The position numbers and the translations under genes were made by a program. Of a stretch of DNA of 64,000 nucleotides, positions 18,083-27,197 are shown in pieces (the first letter of the stretch is position 1; each line of letters begins with the position of its first letter). Source of the stretch: Actinomycetospora straminea (lineage in GTDB: Bacteria; Actinomycetota; Actinomycetes; Mycobacteriales; Pseudonocardiaceae); the NCBI RefSeq assembly GCF_028737255.1, contig NZ_JAQZAN010000003.1, positions 248,001 to 312,000 on the forward strand, written 5' to 3'. Under the pieces are notes generated by a model, which was given only the letters and a program-made list of their open reading frames with translations, was not told the DNA's origin and did no database searches.

Positions 18083-18100
18083 GGGCGCACGATCCCGTGC

Positions 18101-19516
18101 GTGCCACGTAGCCGGGGCTTCCTCGCCGACACCACGCCGCTGCGCACCCCCGCCTTCAAGCGGCTGTGGATCGCCGCGATCGTCACGGTCGTCGGGGCGC
18201 AGCTCACCGTCGTCGCGGTCCCGACGCAGCTCTACCAGCTGACGGGGTCGTCGGCGTGGGTCGGGCTCGTCGGCCTGTTCGGCCTCGTCCCGCTCATCGT
18301 CTTCGGGCTGTGGGGCGGGGCGATCGCCGACGCCGTCGACCGCCGCGGGCTGCTGGTGTTCACCGGCACGGGCATCGCGGTGACCTCCGCGCTGCTCGGG
18401 GTCGTCTCGGTGACCGGCGTCGGCGGGCCCTGGACGATCCTGTCGCTCTACGCGGTGCAGACCGCGTTCCTCGCGATCAACCAGCCGACCCGCGCCGCGG
18501 TCCTGCCCCGGATCCTCCCGAACGACCAGCTGCCGGCGGCGAACACGCTGCTGTTCACCGTCAACCAGGTCGGCGCGATCGCGGGCCCGCTGCTCGCGGG
18601 CGTCGTCCTGACCTTCAGCTCGGTCGGCATCCTCTACTTCGTCGACACCGCCTGCCTGGCCGCGGCGATCTGGGCGGCGTTCAACCTGCCGCGCCTGCCC
18701 GTCGGGGACGGCCCGGGCGGGCTGCGCGGGGCGATCCACGCGGTGCGGCGGAGCGCCGGGTTCGCCGACGTCCTCGCCGGCTTCCGCTACATCGCGACCA
18801 GCCAGGTGCTGCTCGTGTCGTTCCTCGTCGACATCGTCGCGATGGCGGTCGGCATGCCCCGCGCGGTGTTCCCGGAGGCCGCCGAGCGCGTGTTCGGCGA
18901 TCCTCCGGGCGGCGGCTTCGCCCTCGGCGCGCTGTTCGCCTCGATCGCCATCGGCGCGACGCTGGGCGGCCTGTTCTCCGGGCGGCTGCACGGCATCCGC
19001 CGGCAGGGCGTCGCCGTGACGGTGGCGATCTGCGTGTGGGGCCTCGGCGTCGCGCTGTCCGGACTGACCTCGATGCTGTGGCTCGCAGTGACGCTGCTCG
19101 CGATCGCCGGCGCCGCCGACCTCGTCAGCGCGGTGTTCCGGCAGACGATGCTGCAGGTCGTCGCCACCGACCGGATGCGCGGACGCATGCAGGGCGTCTT
19201 CACGGTCGTCGTCGCCGGCGGCCCCCGCGTCGGCGACCTCTGGCACGGCCCGGCCGCCGACGCCTGGGGCACCGGCGCCGCCACGTTCGTCGGCGGCATC
19301 GGGGTCATCGTGCTGACGGTGCTGGTCGTCGCGATCTTCCCCGTCTTCTGGCGCTACCGGGCCCCGCTGCCCGGCGACCCGCCCCCGCCCGAGGCCGTGG
19401 CCGCCTCCGACGACGTCTCCGCGGACGCCGCTTCCGACGACGCCTCGGGCGACGCGGCCTCGGCCGACCCGCCGGGCCGCGGCGGGAAGACGGCGTCGGA
19501 GGACGGGCCCGCCTGA
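18101..19516 (+). CDS. MFS transporter (DHA3/MFS_3 type) with low-complexity tail
   Basis: 471 aa. LRTPAFKRLWIAAIVTVVGAQLTVVAVPTQLYQLTG at the N terminus and GGAIADAVDRRGLL in loop 2-3 place it with the MFS_3 exporters. About 12 membrane helices end near residue 420, followed by a 45-residue Ala/Ser/Asp tail. CACGAT (18088-18093) 7 nt before GTG 18101 suggests a leaderless mRNA, though read-through from pdxH is possible. The tail is antisense to the tail of the convergent NDH-2 gene (163-nt overlap), so it may not be under strong selection in this frame. Substrate unknown. Confidence 0.83.
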   Translation: MPRSRGFLADTTPLRTPAFKRLWIAAIVTVVGAQLTVVAVPTQLYQLTGSSAWVGLVGLFGLVPLIVFGLWGGAIADAVDRRGLLVFTGTGIAVTSALLGVVSVTGVGGPWTILSLYAVQTAFLAINQPTRAAVLPRILPNDQLPAANTLLFTVNQVGAIAGPLLAGVVLTFSSVGILYFVDTACLAAAIWAAFNLPRLPVGDGPGGLRGAIHAVRRSAGFADVLAGFRYIATSQVLLVSFLVDIVAMAVGMPRAVFPEAAERVFGDPPGGGFALGALFASIAIGATLGGLFSGRLHGIRRQGVAVTVAICVWGLGVALSGLTSMLWLAVTLLAIAGAADLVSAVFRQTMLQVVATDRMRGRMQGVFTVVVAGGPRVGDLWHGPAADAWGTGAATFVGGIGVIVLTVLVVAIFPVFWRYRAPLPGDPPPPEAVAASDDVSADAASDDASGDAASADPPGRGGKTASEDGPA

Positions 19517-20892
19517 CCCGGGGCCTGCCGGTGCGGGAACCCCAGCCCGTGCTGCGGCACTTCGGGCGAGGCGGAGTCCAGCGGCACCGCGGGCGAGCGC
19601 ACGAGCCCGAGCTGTGCGGTCTGGCGCGGCAGCAGCGCGTCCATCAGCCAGTCGACGGCCGTGCGGACGCGGTTCCCGGGCATGGCCATCAGGTGGTAGC
19701 CGCGGGCGACGACGTGCGCGGGCACCCCGGTCAGCTTGACGCCCAGCGGGTTGGCCGCCGCGTCGAAGCCGCCGAGGTCGACGACGAAGCCGAGGTCGCG
19801 GTGCTTGTAGGCCTTCGCGCGCCCGTGCCCGAGCGACGCGGCGACGTTGCGCCCGGCGAGCTTGCCCTGCCGCTCGGCGTGCTGGGCGGTCATCGCGGTG
19901 TACTCGCCGGGGCGGGCCTGGTCGGGCACCGCCGCGGCGTCCCCGCAGGCGAAGACGTGCGGGTGCCCGGGCACGCGCAGGTGGGTGTCGGCGACGATCC
20001 GGCCCTGGTCGACCTCGACACCGAGGTCGTCGATCAGGGGGTCGGGGCGCACCCCGACGCACCACAGCAGCGTGCGGGTCGGGATGTGCTCGCCCGAGGA
20101 GCTCAGGCGCACCCCGTCGCCGGTGGCCTCGTCGACCTGCTCCCCGGTGCGGACGTCGACCCCGCGCTCGCGCAGCACCCGCTCGGCGTTGCGCCCCAGG
20201 TGCGCGTCCAGCCCGGACAGGACCTCGCCACGGCTGACCAGCACCCAGCGCGGGACCTCCGCCAGGCCGCGGCTCTTCGCCAGCTCCTTGGTGAACAGGA
20301 ACCCCTGCGCGGTGGCCTCGGTGCCCGTGTAGCCCCCACCGACCACGACGACCGTGAGGCGGGCCTCGCGCTCCTCGGGGTCCTCGCACACCGCGGCGAG
20401 CTCGACCTGGCGGATGAGGTGGTCGCGCAGGTAGAGCGCCTCGGGCACGCCGCGGAAGCCCTGCGCGTACTCGGTGATGCCCGGCACCGGGAGCACCTTG
20501 TGGACGCTGCCGGCGGCGATCACCAGCCGGTCCCACGACGTCTCGTGGTGGATGCCCTCGGGGTCGAGCCAGCCGATGGTGTGCCCGTCGAGGTCGAGCT
20601 CGTCGACCTCGCCCGGGGCGTGGCGCACGCACGACGGCAGGGCCGCGGCGAGCGCGACGGAGATCCGGCGCGGCTCGAGGATGCCGGCGGCCACCTCGGG
20701 CAGCAGCGGCAGGTAGAGGAAGTAGTTGGTCGGGCTGACGAGGACGATGTCGACCTCGTCGCCCATGCGCTTGGCGAGGGAGCGCGCCGTCTGGAAGCCG
20801 GCGAACCCGCCGCCGACGATGACGACCTTCGGGCGGCGCCCCGAGCCGTCCGGGGAGCCGTCCGGGGAGCCGCCCGGGGTGTCGTCCGTCAT
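19354..20892 (-). CDS. Type II NADH dehydrogenase / NAD(P)/FAD-dependent oxidoreductase (first paralog)
   Basis: 512 aa. Two Rossmann dinucleotide sites: VVIVGGGFAGFQTARSLA (FAD, residues about 23-40) and VVVVGGGYTGTEATAQG (NADH). FACGDAAAVPD is the second FAD motif, and AYKHRDLGFVVDLGG is typical of NDH-2. NDH-2 transfers electrons from NADH to menaquinone without pumping protons and binds the membrane by C-terminal helices (DWLMDALLPR). The last 55 residues are Ser/Ala/Glu-rich, unusual for NDH-2, and are encoded opposite the tail of the MFS gene. ATG 20892. The window carries a second paralog at 41600. Confidence 0.85.
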   Translation of the reverse strand: MTDDTPGGSPDGSPDGSGRRPKVVIVGGGFAGFQTARSLAKRMGDEVDIVLVSPTNYFLYLPLLPEVAAGILEPRRISVALAAALPSCVRHAPGEVDELDLDGHTIGWLDPEGIHHETSWDRLVIAAGSVHKVLPVPGITEYAQGFRGVPEALYLRDHLIRQVELAAVCEDPEEREARLTVVVVGGGYTGTEATAQGFLFTKELAKSRGLAEVPRWVLVSRGEVLSGLDAHLGRNAERVLRERGVDVRTGEQVDEATGDGVRLSSSGEHIPTRTLLWCVGVRPDPLIDDLGVEVDQGRIVADTHLRVPGHPHVFACGDAAAVPDQARPGEYTAMTAQHAERQGKLAGRNVAASLGHGRAKAYKHRDLGFVVDLGGFDAAANPLGVKLTGVPAHVVARGYHLMAMPGNRVRTAVDWLMDALLPRQTAQLGLVRSPAVPLDSASPEVPQHGLGFPHRQAPGQAGPSSDAVFPPRPGGSAEAASPEASSEAASAETSSEAATASGGGGSPGSGAR

Positions 20893-20966
20893 GACCGGCT
20901 AGGTGACCGCTCGGGTGTGGGGACGAAACCGGCGCCACGCAGAAGCAAACCGATCGTCACAACCGC

Positions 20967-20980
20967 TAGCGTGTTCCGCC
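20967..20980 (+). promoter_or_regulatory. -10 TAGCGT, leaderless start of mutarotase gene
   Basis: TAGCGT (20967-20972) ends 8 nt before GTG 20981, placing the transcription start on the start codon. The same hexamer and spacing precede GTG 37853. Confidence 0.5.
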
Positions 20981-21871
20981 GTGCACCCGACCGGCGAGCA
21001 GATCGACCTCGTCGCGGGGCCCACCCGCGTCGTCGTCACCGAGGTCGGCGCGGGCCTGCGGGCACTGAGCGTCGACGGTCAGGACCGCGTCGAGACCTAC
21101 GACGCCGACGCGAGCCCGCCGATGGGCGCGGGCTGCGTGCTCGTGCCCTGGCCCAACCGCATCGCCGGCGCCGCGTACACCTGGGCCGGCCGCGAGTACC
21201 ACCTCGAGGCCACCGAGCCCGCCCGCGGCCACGCCATCCACGGCTTCCTGCGCCGCCGGCCCTGGCGGATCGTGGCGCGCACCGACGACGCCGTGACCCT
21301 CGCCGCGGAGGTCGACGCCGGGTGGGGCTGGCCGGGGCCGCTGCACGTCGCGACCACCTACAGCGCGACGCCCACCGGCCTCGCGGTCGCGCACGCGCTG
21401 ACCAACACCGGCGACGCCGCGGTCCCCGCGGGCGTCGGCACCCACCCCTACCTGCGCGTCGGTGACGTCGCCCCCGCCGACTGCACGCTCACGCTCGCGG
21501 CCGACCGGATCGTCGACACCGACGAGCGGATGATCCCGACCGCCGTGCGCCCGGTCTCCCCGGACGAGGACCTGCGCGGCGGCCGCCGCGTCGCCGACCT
21601 CGCCCTCGACACCTGCTTCGGCGCCGCCCCGGGCGAGGACGGCGTGCTGGGCGTGCTCACCGCGCCCGACGGCCGCGCCACCGCGCTGTGGGCCGGCCCC
21701 GACGTGCGCTGGGTGCAGGCGTTCACCCCCGACGACCTCGCCGGGCGCGGGAAGGCCGTCGCCGTGGAGCCGATGACCTGCCCGCCCGACGCCGCCAACT
21801 CCGGCACCGACCTGCGCGTGCTGGAGGCTGGGGAGACGTGGACCGTGCGGTGGGGGGTCGAGGCGCGATGA
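20981..21871 (+). CDS. Aldose 1-epimerase (mutarotase) family protein
   Basis: 296 aa. Galactose-mutarotase fold. Signature residues: GCVLVPWPNRIAGA.Y.W.GREY, GHAIHGFLRRRPW (first active-site His region), GVGTHPYLR (second His), DTCFG (Asp), and a late VAVEPMTCPPDA containing the catalytic-base Glu. It interconverts alpha and beta anomers of hexoses; the specific sugar is not determined. GTG 20981 fits a leaderless mRNA. The ATGA overlap with the following sugar kinase suggests that the two process the same sugar. Confidence 0.87.
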   Translation: MHPTGEQIDLVAGPTRVVVTEVGAGLRALSVDGQDRVETYDADASPPMGAGCVLVPWPNRIAGAAYTWAGREYHLEATEPARGHAIHGFLRRRPWRIVARTDDAVTLAAEVDAGWGWPGPLHVATTYSATPTGLAVAHALTNTGDAAVPAGVGTHPYLRVGDVAPADCTLTLAADRIVDTDERMIPTAVRPVSPDEDLRGGRRVADLALDTCFGAAPGEDGVLGVLTAPDGRATALWAGPDVRWVQAFTPDDLAGRGKAVAVEPMTCPPDAANSGTDLRVLEAGETWTVRWGVEAR

Positions 21872-22845
21872 CCGGCCGTGTCGTGGTCGGCGGCGAGGCG
21901 CTGGTCGACCTGGTCCCCACCGGCGACGAGCACCCGGACGACCCCGCCCTGCGCGCCCTGGCCCCGCGCCTCGGCGGCGGGCCGTTCAACGTCGCCGTCG
22001 GCCTGGGACGCCTCGGGGTGCCGACGACGATGCTCACGCGGCTGTCGACCGACGCCTTCGGCGAGGCCCTGGTCCGCCGGCTCGACGCCAACGACGTCGA
22101 CACCTCGCTGCTGCAGCGCGGCCCCGAGCCCACGACGCTCGCCGTCGTCACCCTCGACGGCGCCGGCGCCGCGCAGTACGCCTTCCACGTCGCGGGCAGC
22201 GCCGACCGCCTCGTCGCCGACCCCGGTGAGCTCCCGGCCGACACCGCCGCGCTCGCGGTGGGGACGCTGTCGCTGGTGCTGGAGCCGGGCGCGTCGCGCT
22301 ACGCCGCGCTCGCCGTGCGGGAGGCCGAGCGCGGGCGGCTGGTCAGCCTCGACCCCAACCTGCGGCCCGGGCTCGCCGACGACCCCGGCGCCGTGATCGC
22401 CCGGCTCGACGCGATCGCGGCGGTCGCGGGCCTGGTCAAGCTCTCCGACGAGGACGCCGAGCGCTGGGGCCGCACCCCGTCGGACCTGCTCGACGCCGGG
22501 GCGGGCGCGGTGGTGCTGACCCGCGGCGCCGAGGGGCTCACCGCCCACACCCGCGGCGGCGGGGTCGTGGCCGTGCCCGCGGACGCCGTGGGGCCCCTGG
22601 TCGACACCATCGGCGCCGGCGACAGCGTGCACGCGGCGCTGCTGGCCTGGCTCGCCGGGCGCGGCGCGCTCGACCGCGCGGCCGTCGCGGACCTCGACGC
22701 GGACGCCTGGTCCGACGCCCTGCGCTCCGCGGCCCGCGCCGCGGCCTGGACGGTGTCGCGTGCCGGCGCCGAGCCGCCGTGGCGCCACGAACTCGACGGC
22801 TCCCTCGACGGCTCCTGGGCCCCGGCCCGCGACGTCGGGCCGTAA
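21868..22845 (+). CDS. PfkB-family carbohydrate kinase (fructokinase/ribokinase-like)
   Basis: 325 aa. RVVVGGEALVDLVP and RLGGGPFNVAVGLGRLGVPTTMLTRLSTDAFGE are the N-terminal PfkB signature. LVDTIGAGDSVHAALLAWL is the C-terminal signature with the catalytic Asp (GAGD) and anion hole. The family phosphorylates fructose, ribose or similar sugars; fructokinase is the closest guess. The start overlaps the mutarotase stop (ATGA), so the two form a two-gene operon. Confidence 0.87.
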   Translation: MTGRVVVGGEALVDLVPTGDEHPDDPALRALAPRLGGGPFNVAVGLGRLGVPTTMLTRLSTDAFGEALVRRLDANDVDTSLLQRGPEPTTLAVVTLDGAGAAQYAFHVAGSADRLVADPGELPADTAALAVGTLSLVLEPGASRYAALAVREAERGRLVSLDPNLRPGLADDPGAVIARLDAIAAVAGLVKLSDEDAERWGRTPSDLLDAGAGAVVLTRGAEGLTAHTRGGGVVAVPADAVGPLVDTIGAGDSVHAALLAWLAGRGALDRAAVADLDADAWSDALRSAARAAAWTVSRAGAEPPWRHELDGSLDGSWAPARDVGP

Positions 22846-22921
22846 CACAGCCGTCACGCAGTGACGTGGCCCACGTCGTGTGGCGACGGTCCTCGTACTG
22901 CACAGCGGGCTTTCCGGGCGC

Positions 22922-22940
22922 TACGGTTCGCGCTCGAACC
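22922..22940 (+). promoter_or_regulatory. Possible gltA promoter -10 with overlapping inverted repeat
   Basis: TACGGT (22922-22927) is a fair -10. GGTTCG-CGCT-CGAACC (22925-22940) is an exact inverted repeat starting inside it, in the position of an operator or of a 5' UTR hairpin. The -35 region is weak. It lies in the 222-nt gap before gltA. Confidence 0.35.
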
Positions 22941-23067
22941 ACCCCCATCGCTGCGGGAGCACGCCGCGGGGACACCCCCCTCCGGCCGGGCGGCCCGGCA
23001 CCTCCGCTCGCCGAGCCGGCGCCGCCGCCCTCCCGCCGCGGACGAGCGCGAGAGGGACTGACTGCCG

Positions 23068-24372
<1,305 letters not shown>

Positions 24373-24403
24373 GTTCCGCACTCCTGTGGCAGCCCACTCC
24401 TGT

Positions 24404-24428
24404 GGCAGCGAACGCGCTGTTCGCTGCC
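24404..24428 (+). terminator. gltA terminator hairpin
   Basis: GGCAGCGAAC (24404-24413) and GTTCGCTGCC (24419-24428) pair exactly over a 5-nt loop, 32 nt after the gltA stop. A 14-nt direct repeat CACTCCTGTGGCAG (24380 and 24396) precedes and enters the stem. Confidence 0.7.
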
Positions 24429-24531
24429 TCTAGGCGCACGAACTCCCCGTTCGCTCGCCCGGTCCGGTGCGCTCACCGCGCCGGGCGGGCGTCCGGGGAG
24501 TAGTCGCCGGACGCCGGGGTAGCCGTCCGGC

Positions 24532-25920
24532 ATGAGCGACTCCCGGGACGATCGCGACGACACCGCGATCGTCTGGTTCCGCCGCGACCTGCGGGTCGGC
24601 GACCAGCCGGTCTTCGAGGCCGCGGCCGCCCGGGCGCGGCGGACGCTGGCCGTGTTCGTGCTCGACGAGCGCATCCTCGGTCCGGCCGGCAAGGCCCGGC
24701 GGACGTTCCTCTTCCGCAGCCTGCGCGACCTCGACGCGTCCCTCGGCGGGCGGCTGCTCGTCGTGCGCGGCGACCCGGTCGAGGCGATCCCGAAGCTCGC
24801 CGGCGCGGTGAAGGCCCGCAGCGTGCACGTCGCCGCCGACTTCGGTCCCTACGGCCGCGAGCGCGACGAGGCCGTCGAGAAGGCGCTGGGGGAGCGGGAC
24901 GTCGAGCTCGTCCGCACCGGGTCGCCCTACGCCGTCGAGCCCGGGAAGATCACGAAGTCCGACGGCGAGCCCTACAAGGTCTACACGCCGTTCAGCCGCG
25001 AGTGGACCAAGCGGGAGAAGGGCGCGCCGGCCGACACCGACGCCGCGACCGTCGACTGGATGGACCCGTCGGAGAAGGACGGCGGGCCGCGGGCGGTGAG
25101 GATCCCCGACGACGAGTCCGTCGAGGCCGAGCTGCCCGAGGCCGGCGAGCGCGCGGCCCACGAGCACTGGGAGGCGTTCGTCGACGAGCACCTCGCCGAC
25201 TACGACGACCTGCGCAATCGTCCCGACAAGCCCGCGACCTCGCGGATGTCGGTGTACCTGAAGTACGGCGTGATCCACCCGCGCACGCTGCTGGCCGGCG
25301 TCGGCGGCTCGGGCAAGGGCGCGACCTCGTTCCGCAACGAGCTGTGCTTCCGCGACTTCTACGCCGCGGTGCTGTGGTTCTACCCCCGCTCCGCGCGCGA
25401 GAACTTCGACCCCAAGTTCGACCGGATGCCCTACGACACCGGCCAGGAGGCCGAGGAGCGGTTCCGCGCCTGGCAGGAGGGCCGCACGGGCTTCCCGGCC
25501 ATCGACGCGGCGATGCGCCAGCTGCGCGGCGAGGCGTGGATGCACAACCGCATGCGGATGGCCGTCGCGTCGTTCCTGGTCAAGGACCTGCACCTGCCGT
25601 GGTGGCGGGGGGCGCGGCACTTCCTGGACCTGCTCGTCGACGGTGACCTCCCGTCGAACCAGCACGGCTGGCAGTGGGCCGCCGGCACGGGCACCGACGC
25701 CGCCCCGTACTTCCGCGTCTTCAACCCCGTCACCCAGGGGGAGCGCTTCGACCCCCAGGGCGACTACGTCCGCCGCTGGGTGCCCGAGCTCGCCGGGATC
25801 GAGGGCAAGAAGGTCCACCAGCCCTGGACCCTCGCCGAGCCCCCGTCGGACTACCCGGCCCCGATCGTCGACCACAAGACCGAGCGCGCCGAGGCCCTGG
25901 ACCGCTTCAACCGGCTGTGA
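24532..25920 (+). CDS. phr: Deoxyribodipyrimidine photolyase (cryptochrome/photolyase family)
   Basis: 462 aa. N-terminal Rossmann-like photolyase domain (IVWFRRDLRVGDQPVF) for the antenna pigment, then the C-terminal FAD domain: LSVYLKYG-like MSVYLKYGVIHPR, GATSFRNELCFRDFYAAVLW, GRTGFPAIDAAMRQLRGEAWMHNRMRMAVASFLVKDL, and DLPSNQHGWQWAAGTGTDAAPYFRVFNPVTQ (flavin contacts). Light-driven repair of cyclobutane pyrimidine dimers is the usual role. ATG 24532 with no strong SD. A bidirectional hairpin separates it from the convergent binding-protein gene. Confidence 0.92.
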   Translation: MSDSRDDRDDTAIVWFRRDLRVGDQPVFEAAAARARRTLAVFVLDERILGPAGKARRTFLFRSLRDLDASLGGRLLVVRGDPVEAIPKLAGAVKARSVHVAADFGPYGRERDEAVEKALGERDVELVRTGSPYAVEPGKITKSDGEPYKVYTPFSREWTKREKGAPADTDAATVDWMDPSEKDGGPRAVRIPDDESVEAELPEAGERAAHEHWEAFVDEHLADYDDLRNRPDKPATSRMSVYLKYGVIHPRTLLAGVGGSGKGATSFRNELCFRDFYAAVLWFYPRSARENFDPKFDRMPYDTGQEAEERFRAWQEGRTGFPAIDAAMRQLRGEAWMHNRMRMAVASFLVKDLHLPWWRGARHFLDLLVDGDLPSNQHGWQWAAGTGTDAAPYFRVFNPVTQGERFDPQGDYVRRWVPELAGIEGKKVHQPWTLAEPPSDYPAPIVDHKTERAEALDRFNRL

Positions 25921-26016
25921 GGCGGGGTCACAGCTGGTGGTCGTGCACTCATCATGGTCAACAGCCCTCCGACCCCGATGGGCGCACACTCGAGCGGGGT
26001 GCGCGGCCCCCGGAAC

Positions 26017-26058
26017 GACCGAAGGGCACCTCCGGTCGAGCGGAGGTGCCCTTCGGTC
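26017..26058. terminator. Bidirectional terminator, 18-bp perfect stem
   Basis: The 18-nt arms 26017-26034 and 26041-26058 (outer GACCGAAGGG...) pair exactly around a 6-nt loop. It sits between two converging genes (photolyase and the binding protein) and can serve both. Confidence 0.85.
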
Positions 26059-26073
26059 AGGAACGGCCGGGGG

Positions 26074-27069
26074 TCACTGCTGGCCGATGAGCCCTTGCTG
26101 CGTCAGGAACTCGCGGGCGACCTGGTCGGCGTCGCGGCCCTGGGACGAGATCTGCCCGTTGAGGTTGAGCATCACGTCGTCGGTCAGGCGCGGCGCGATC
26201 TGGTTGAACACCTCGACGACCTGCGGGTTCCGGTCGACGACGTTCTTGCGGATGGTGTTCGACGCGTTGTATTTCGGGAAGAAGTTGCGGTCGTCGGCGA
26301 GCGACACGAGGTTCAGCGCGGGGATGCGGCCGTCGGTGGTGAACACCTCGCCGAAGAAGCAGGGGTTCGCGTTGGCCGTGGCCTGGTAGATCGCGCCGGT
26401 GTCGAGCACGGTCAGGGCCGGCGGGGAGTCGTAGGGGCGGGTGACGCCGTAGGTCTGCAGCAGGTTCGGCAGGCCGTCGTTGCGGCTCGCGAACTCGGCC
26501 TCGACGCAGGTGGTGGCGCGCGGGTCGCCGCTATTGATGAAGTTCGCCCAGTCCGACGTGGTGCGCATGTTGTTCTGGTCTGCGAAGGCGCGCGTGGTGG
26601 CGATCGCGTAGGTGTTGTTGAACGGCGTGGGGTTGGTCCACACGATCTGGTTGCGCTGCAGGTCCTGGTCGCGGGTGGCGATGTACTGCTGCTGCGAGTC
26701 GGGGATCGGCGTGGTGTTGCCGAGGTTCGCGATCCACCCGGTGCCGGTGTACGACCAGCCCATGTCGATCTCGCCGGACAGCAGCGCCTGGCGGGCCGCG
26801 GCGGAGCCGGTGATGTTGCAGCGGTCGTTGACGGTCGCGCCGACCGACTGCAGCGAGGCGACGCTCATCTTGCAGAGCAGGAGCTGCTCGTCGAACTCCT
26901 GGCCGCCGACCGTGTAGGTCTGGCCGGCGAGGTTGATGCCGCTGGCGGCGAGGCTGCCGCCCTGTGCCTGGGGCTGACCGGAGCCGGAGAGGCCGCCGCA
27001 GCCGGCGAGGACGAACGCGAGCACGGCGATGGTCGCGCCGACCATCCGCCCCGTGGACCGTGTGAGCAT
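26074..27069 (-). CDS. Glycine betaine/choline-type ABC transporter substrate-binding lipoprotein (OpuAC-like), orphan
   Basis: 331 aa. Lipoprotein signal peptide with lipobox LAGC (Cys about residue 24), then the periplasmic-binding fold of the OpuAC family: YTVGGQEFDEQLLLCKMSV, SGEIDMGWSYTGTGWI, NNTYAIATTRAFAD, and a late RDADQVAREFLTQQGLI. These proteins deliver quaternary amines such as betaine or choline. No permease or ATPase of the OpuA type lies nearby; the ABC genes upstream are of the export (NatAB) type. ATG 27069 gives a normal n-region (MLTRSTGR). Ends at a shared terminator. Confidence 0.82.
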   Translation of the reverse strand: MLTRSTGRMVGATIAVLAFVLAGCGGLSGSGQPQAQGGSLAASGINLAGQTYTVGGQEFDEQLLLCKMSVASLQSVGATVNDRCNITGSAAARQALLSGEIDMGWSYTGTGWIANLGNTTPIPDSQQQYIATRDQDLQRNQIVWTNPTPFNNTYAIATTRAFADQNNMRTTSDWANFINSGDPRATTCVEAEFASRNDGLPNLLQTYGVTRPYDSPPALTVLDTGAIYQATANANPCFFGEVFTTDGRIPALNLVSLADDRNFFPKYNASNTIRKNVVDRNPQVVEVFNQIAPRLTDDVMLNLNGQISSQGRDADQVAREFLTQQGLIGQQ

Positions 27070-27197
27070 CGCGAGATCGTTGCACTGCCGACGGGAGATG
27101 GCGAGGGGAGAAACGGACGGACCGCCCCGCCGGCGACCTCCTCGAGAGCCGGCGCCTCCTGGCCGCACGAGGACGCCGCGTGGCCGGGCGCGTCGCG

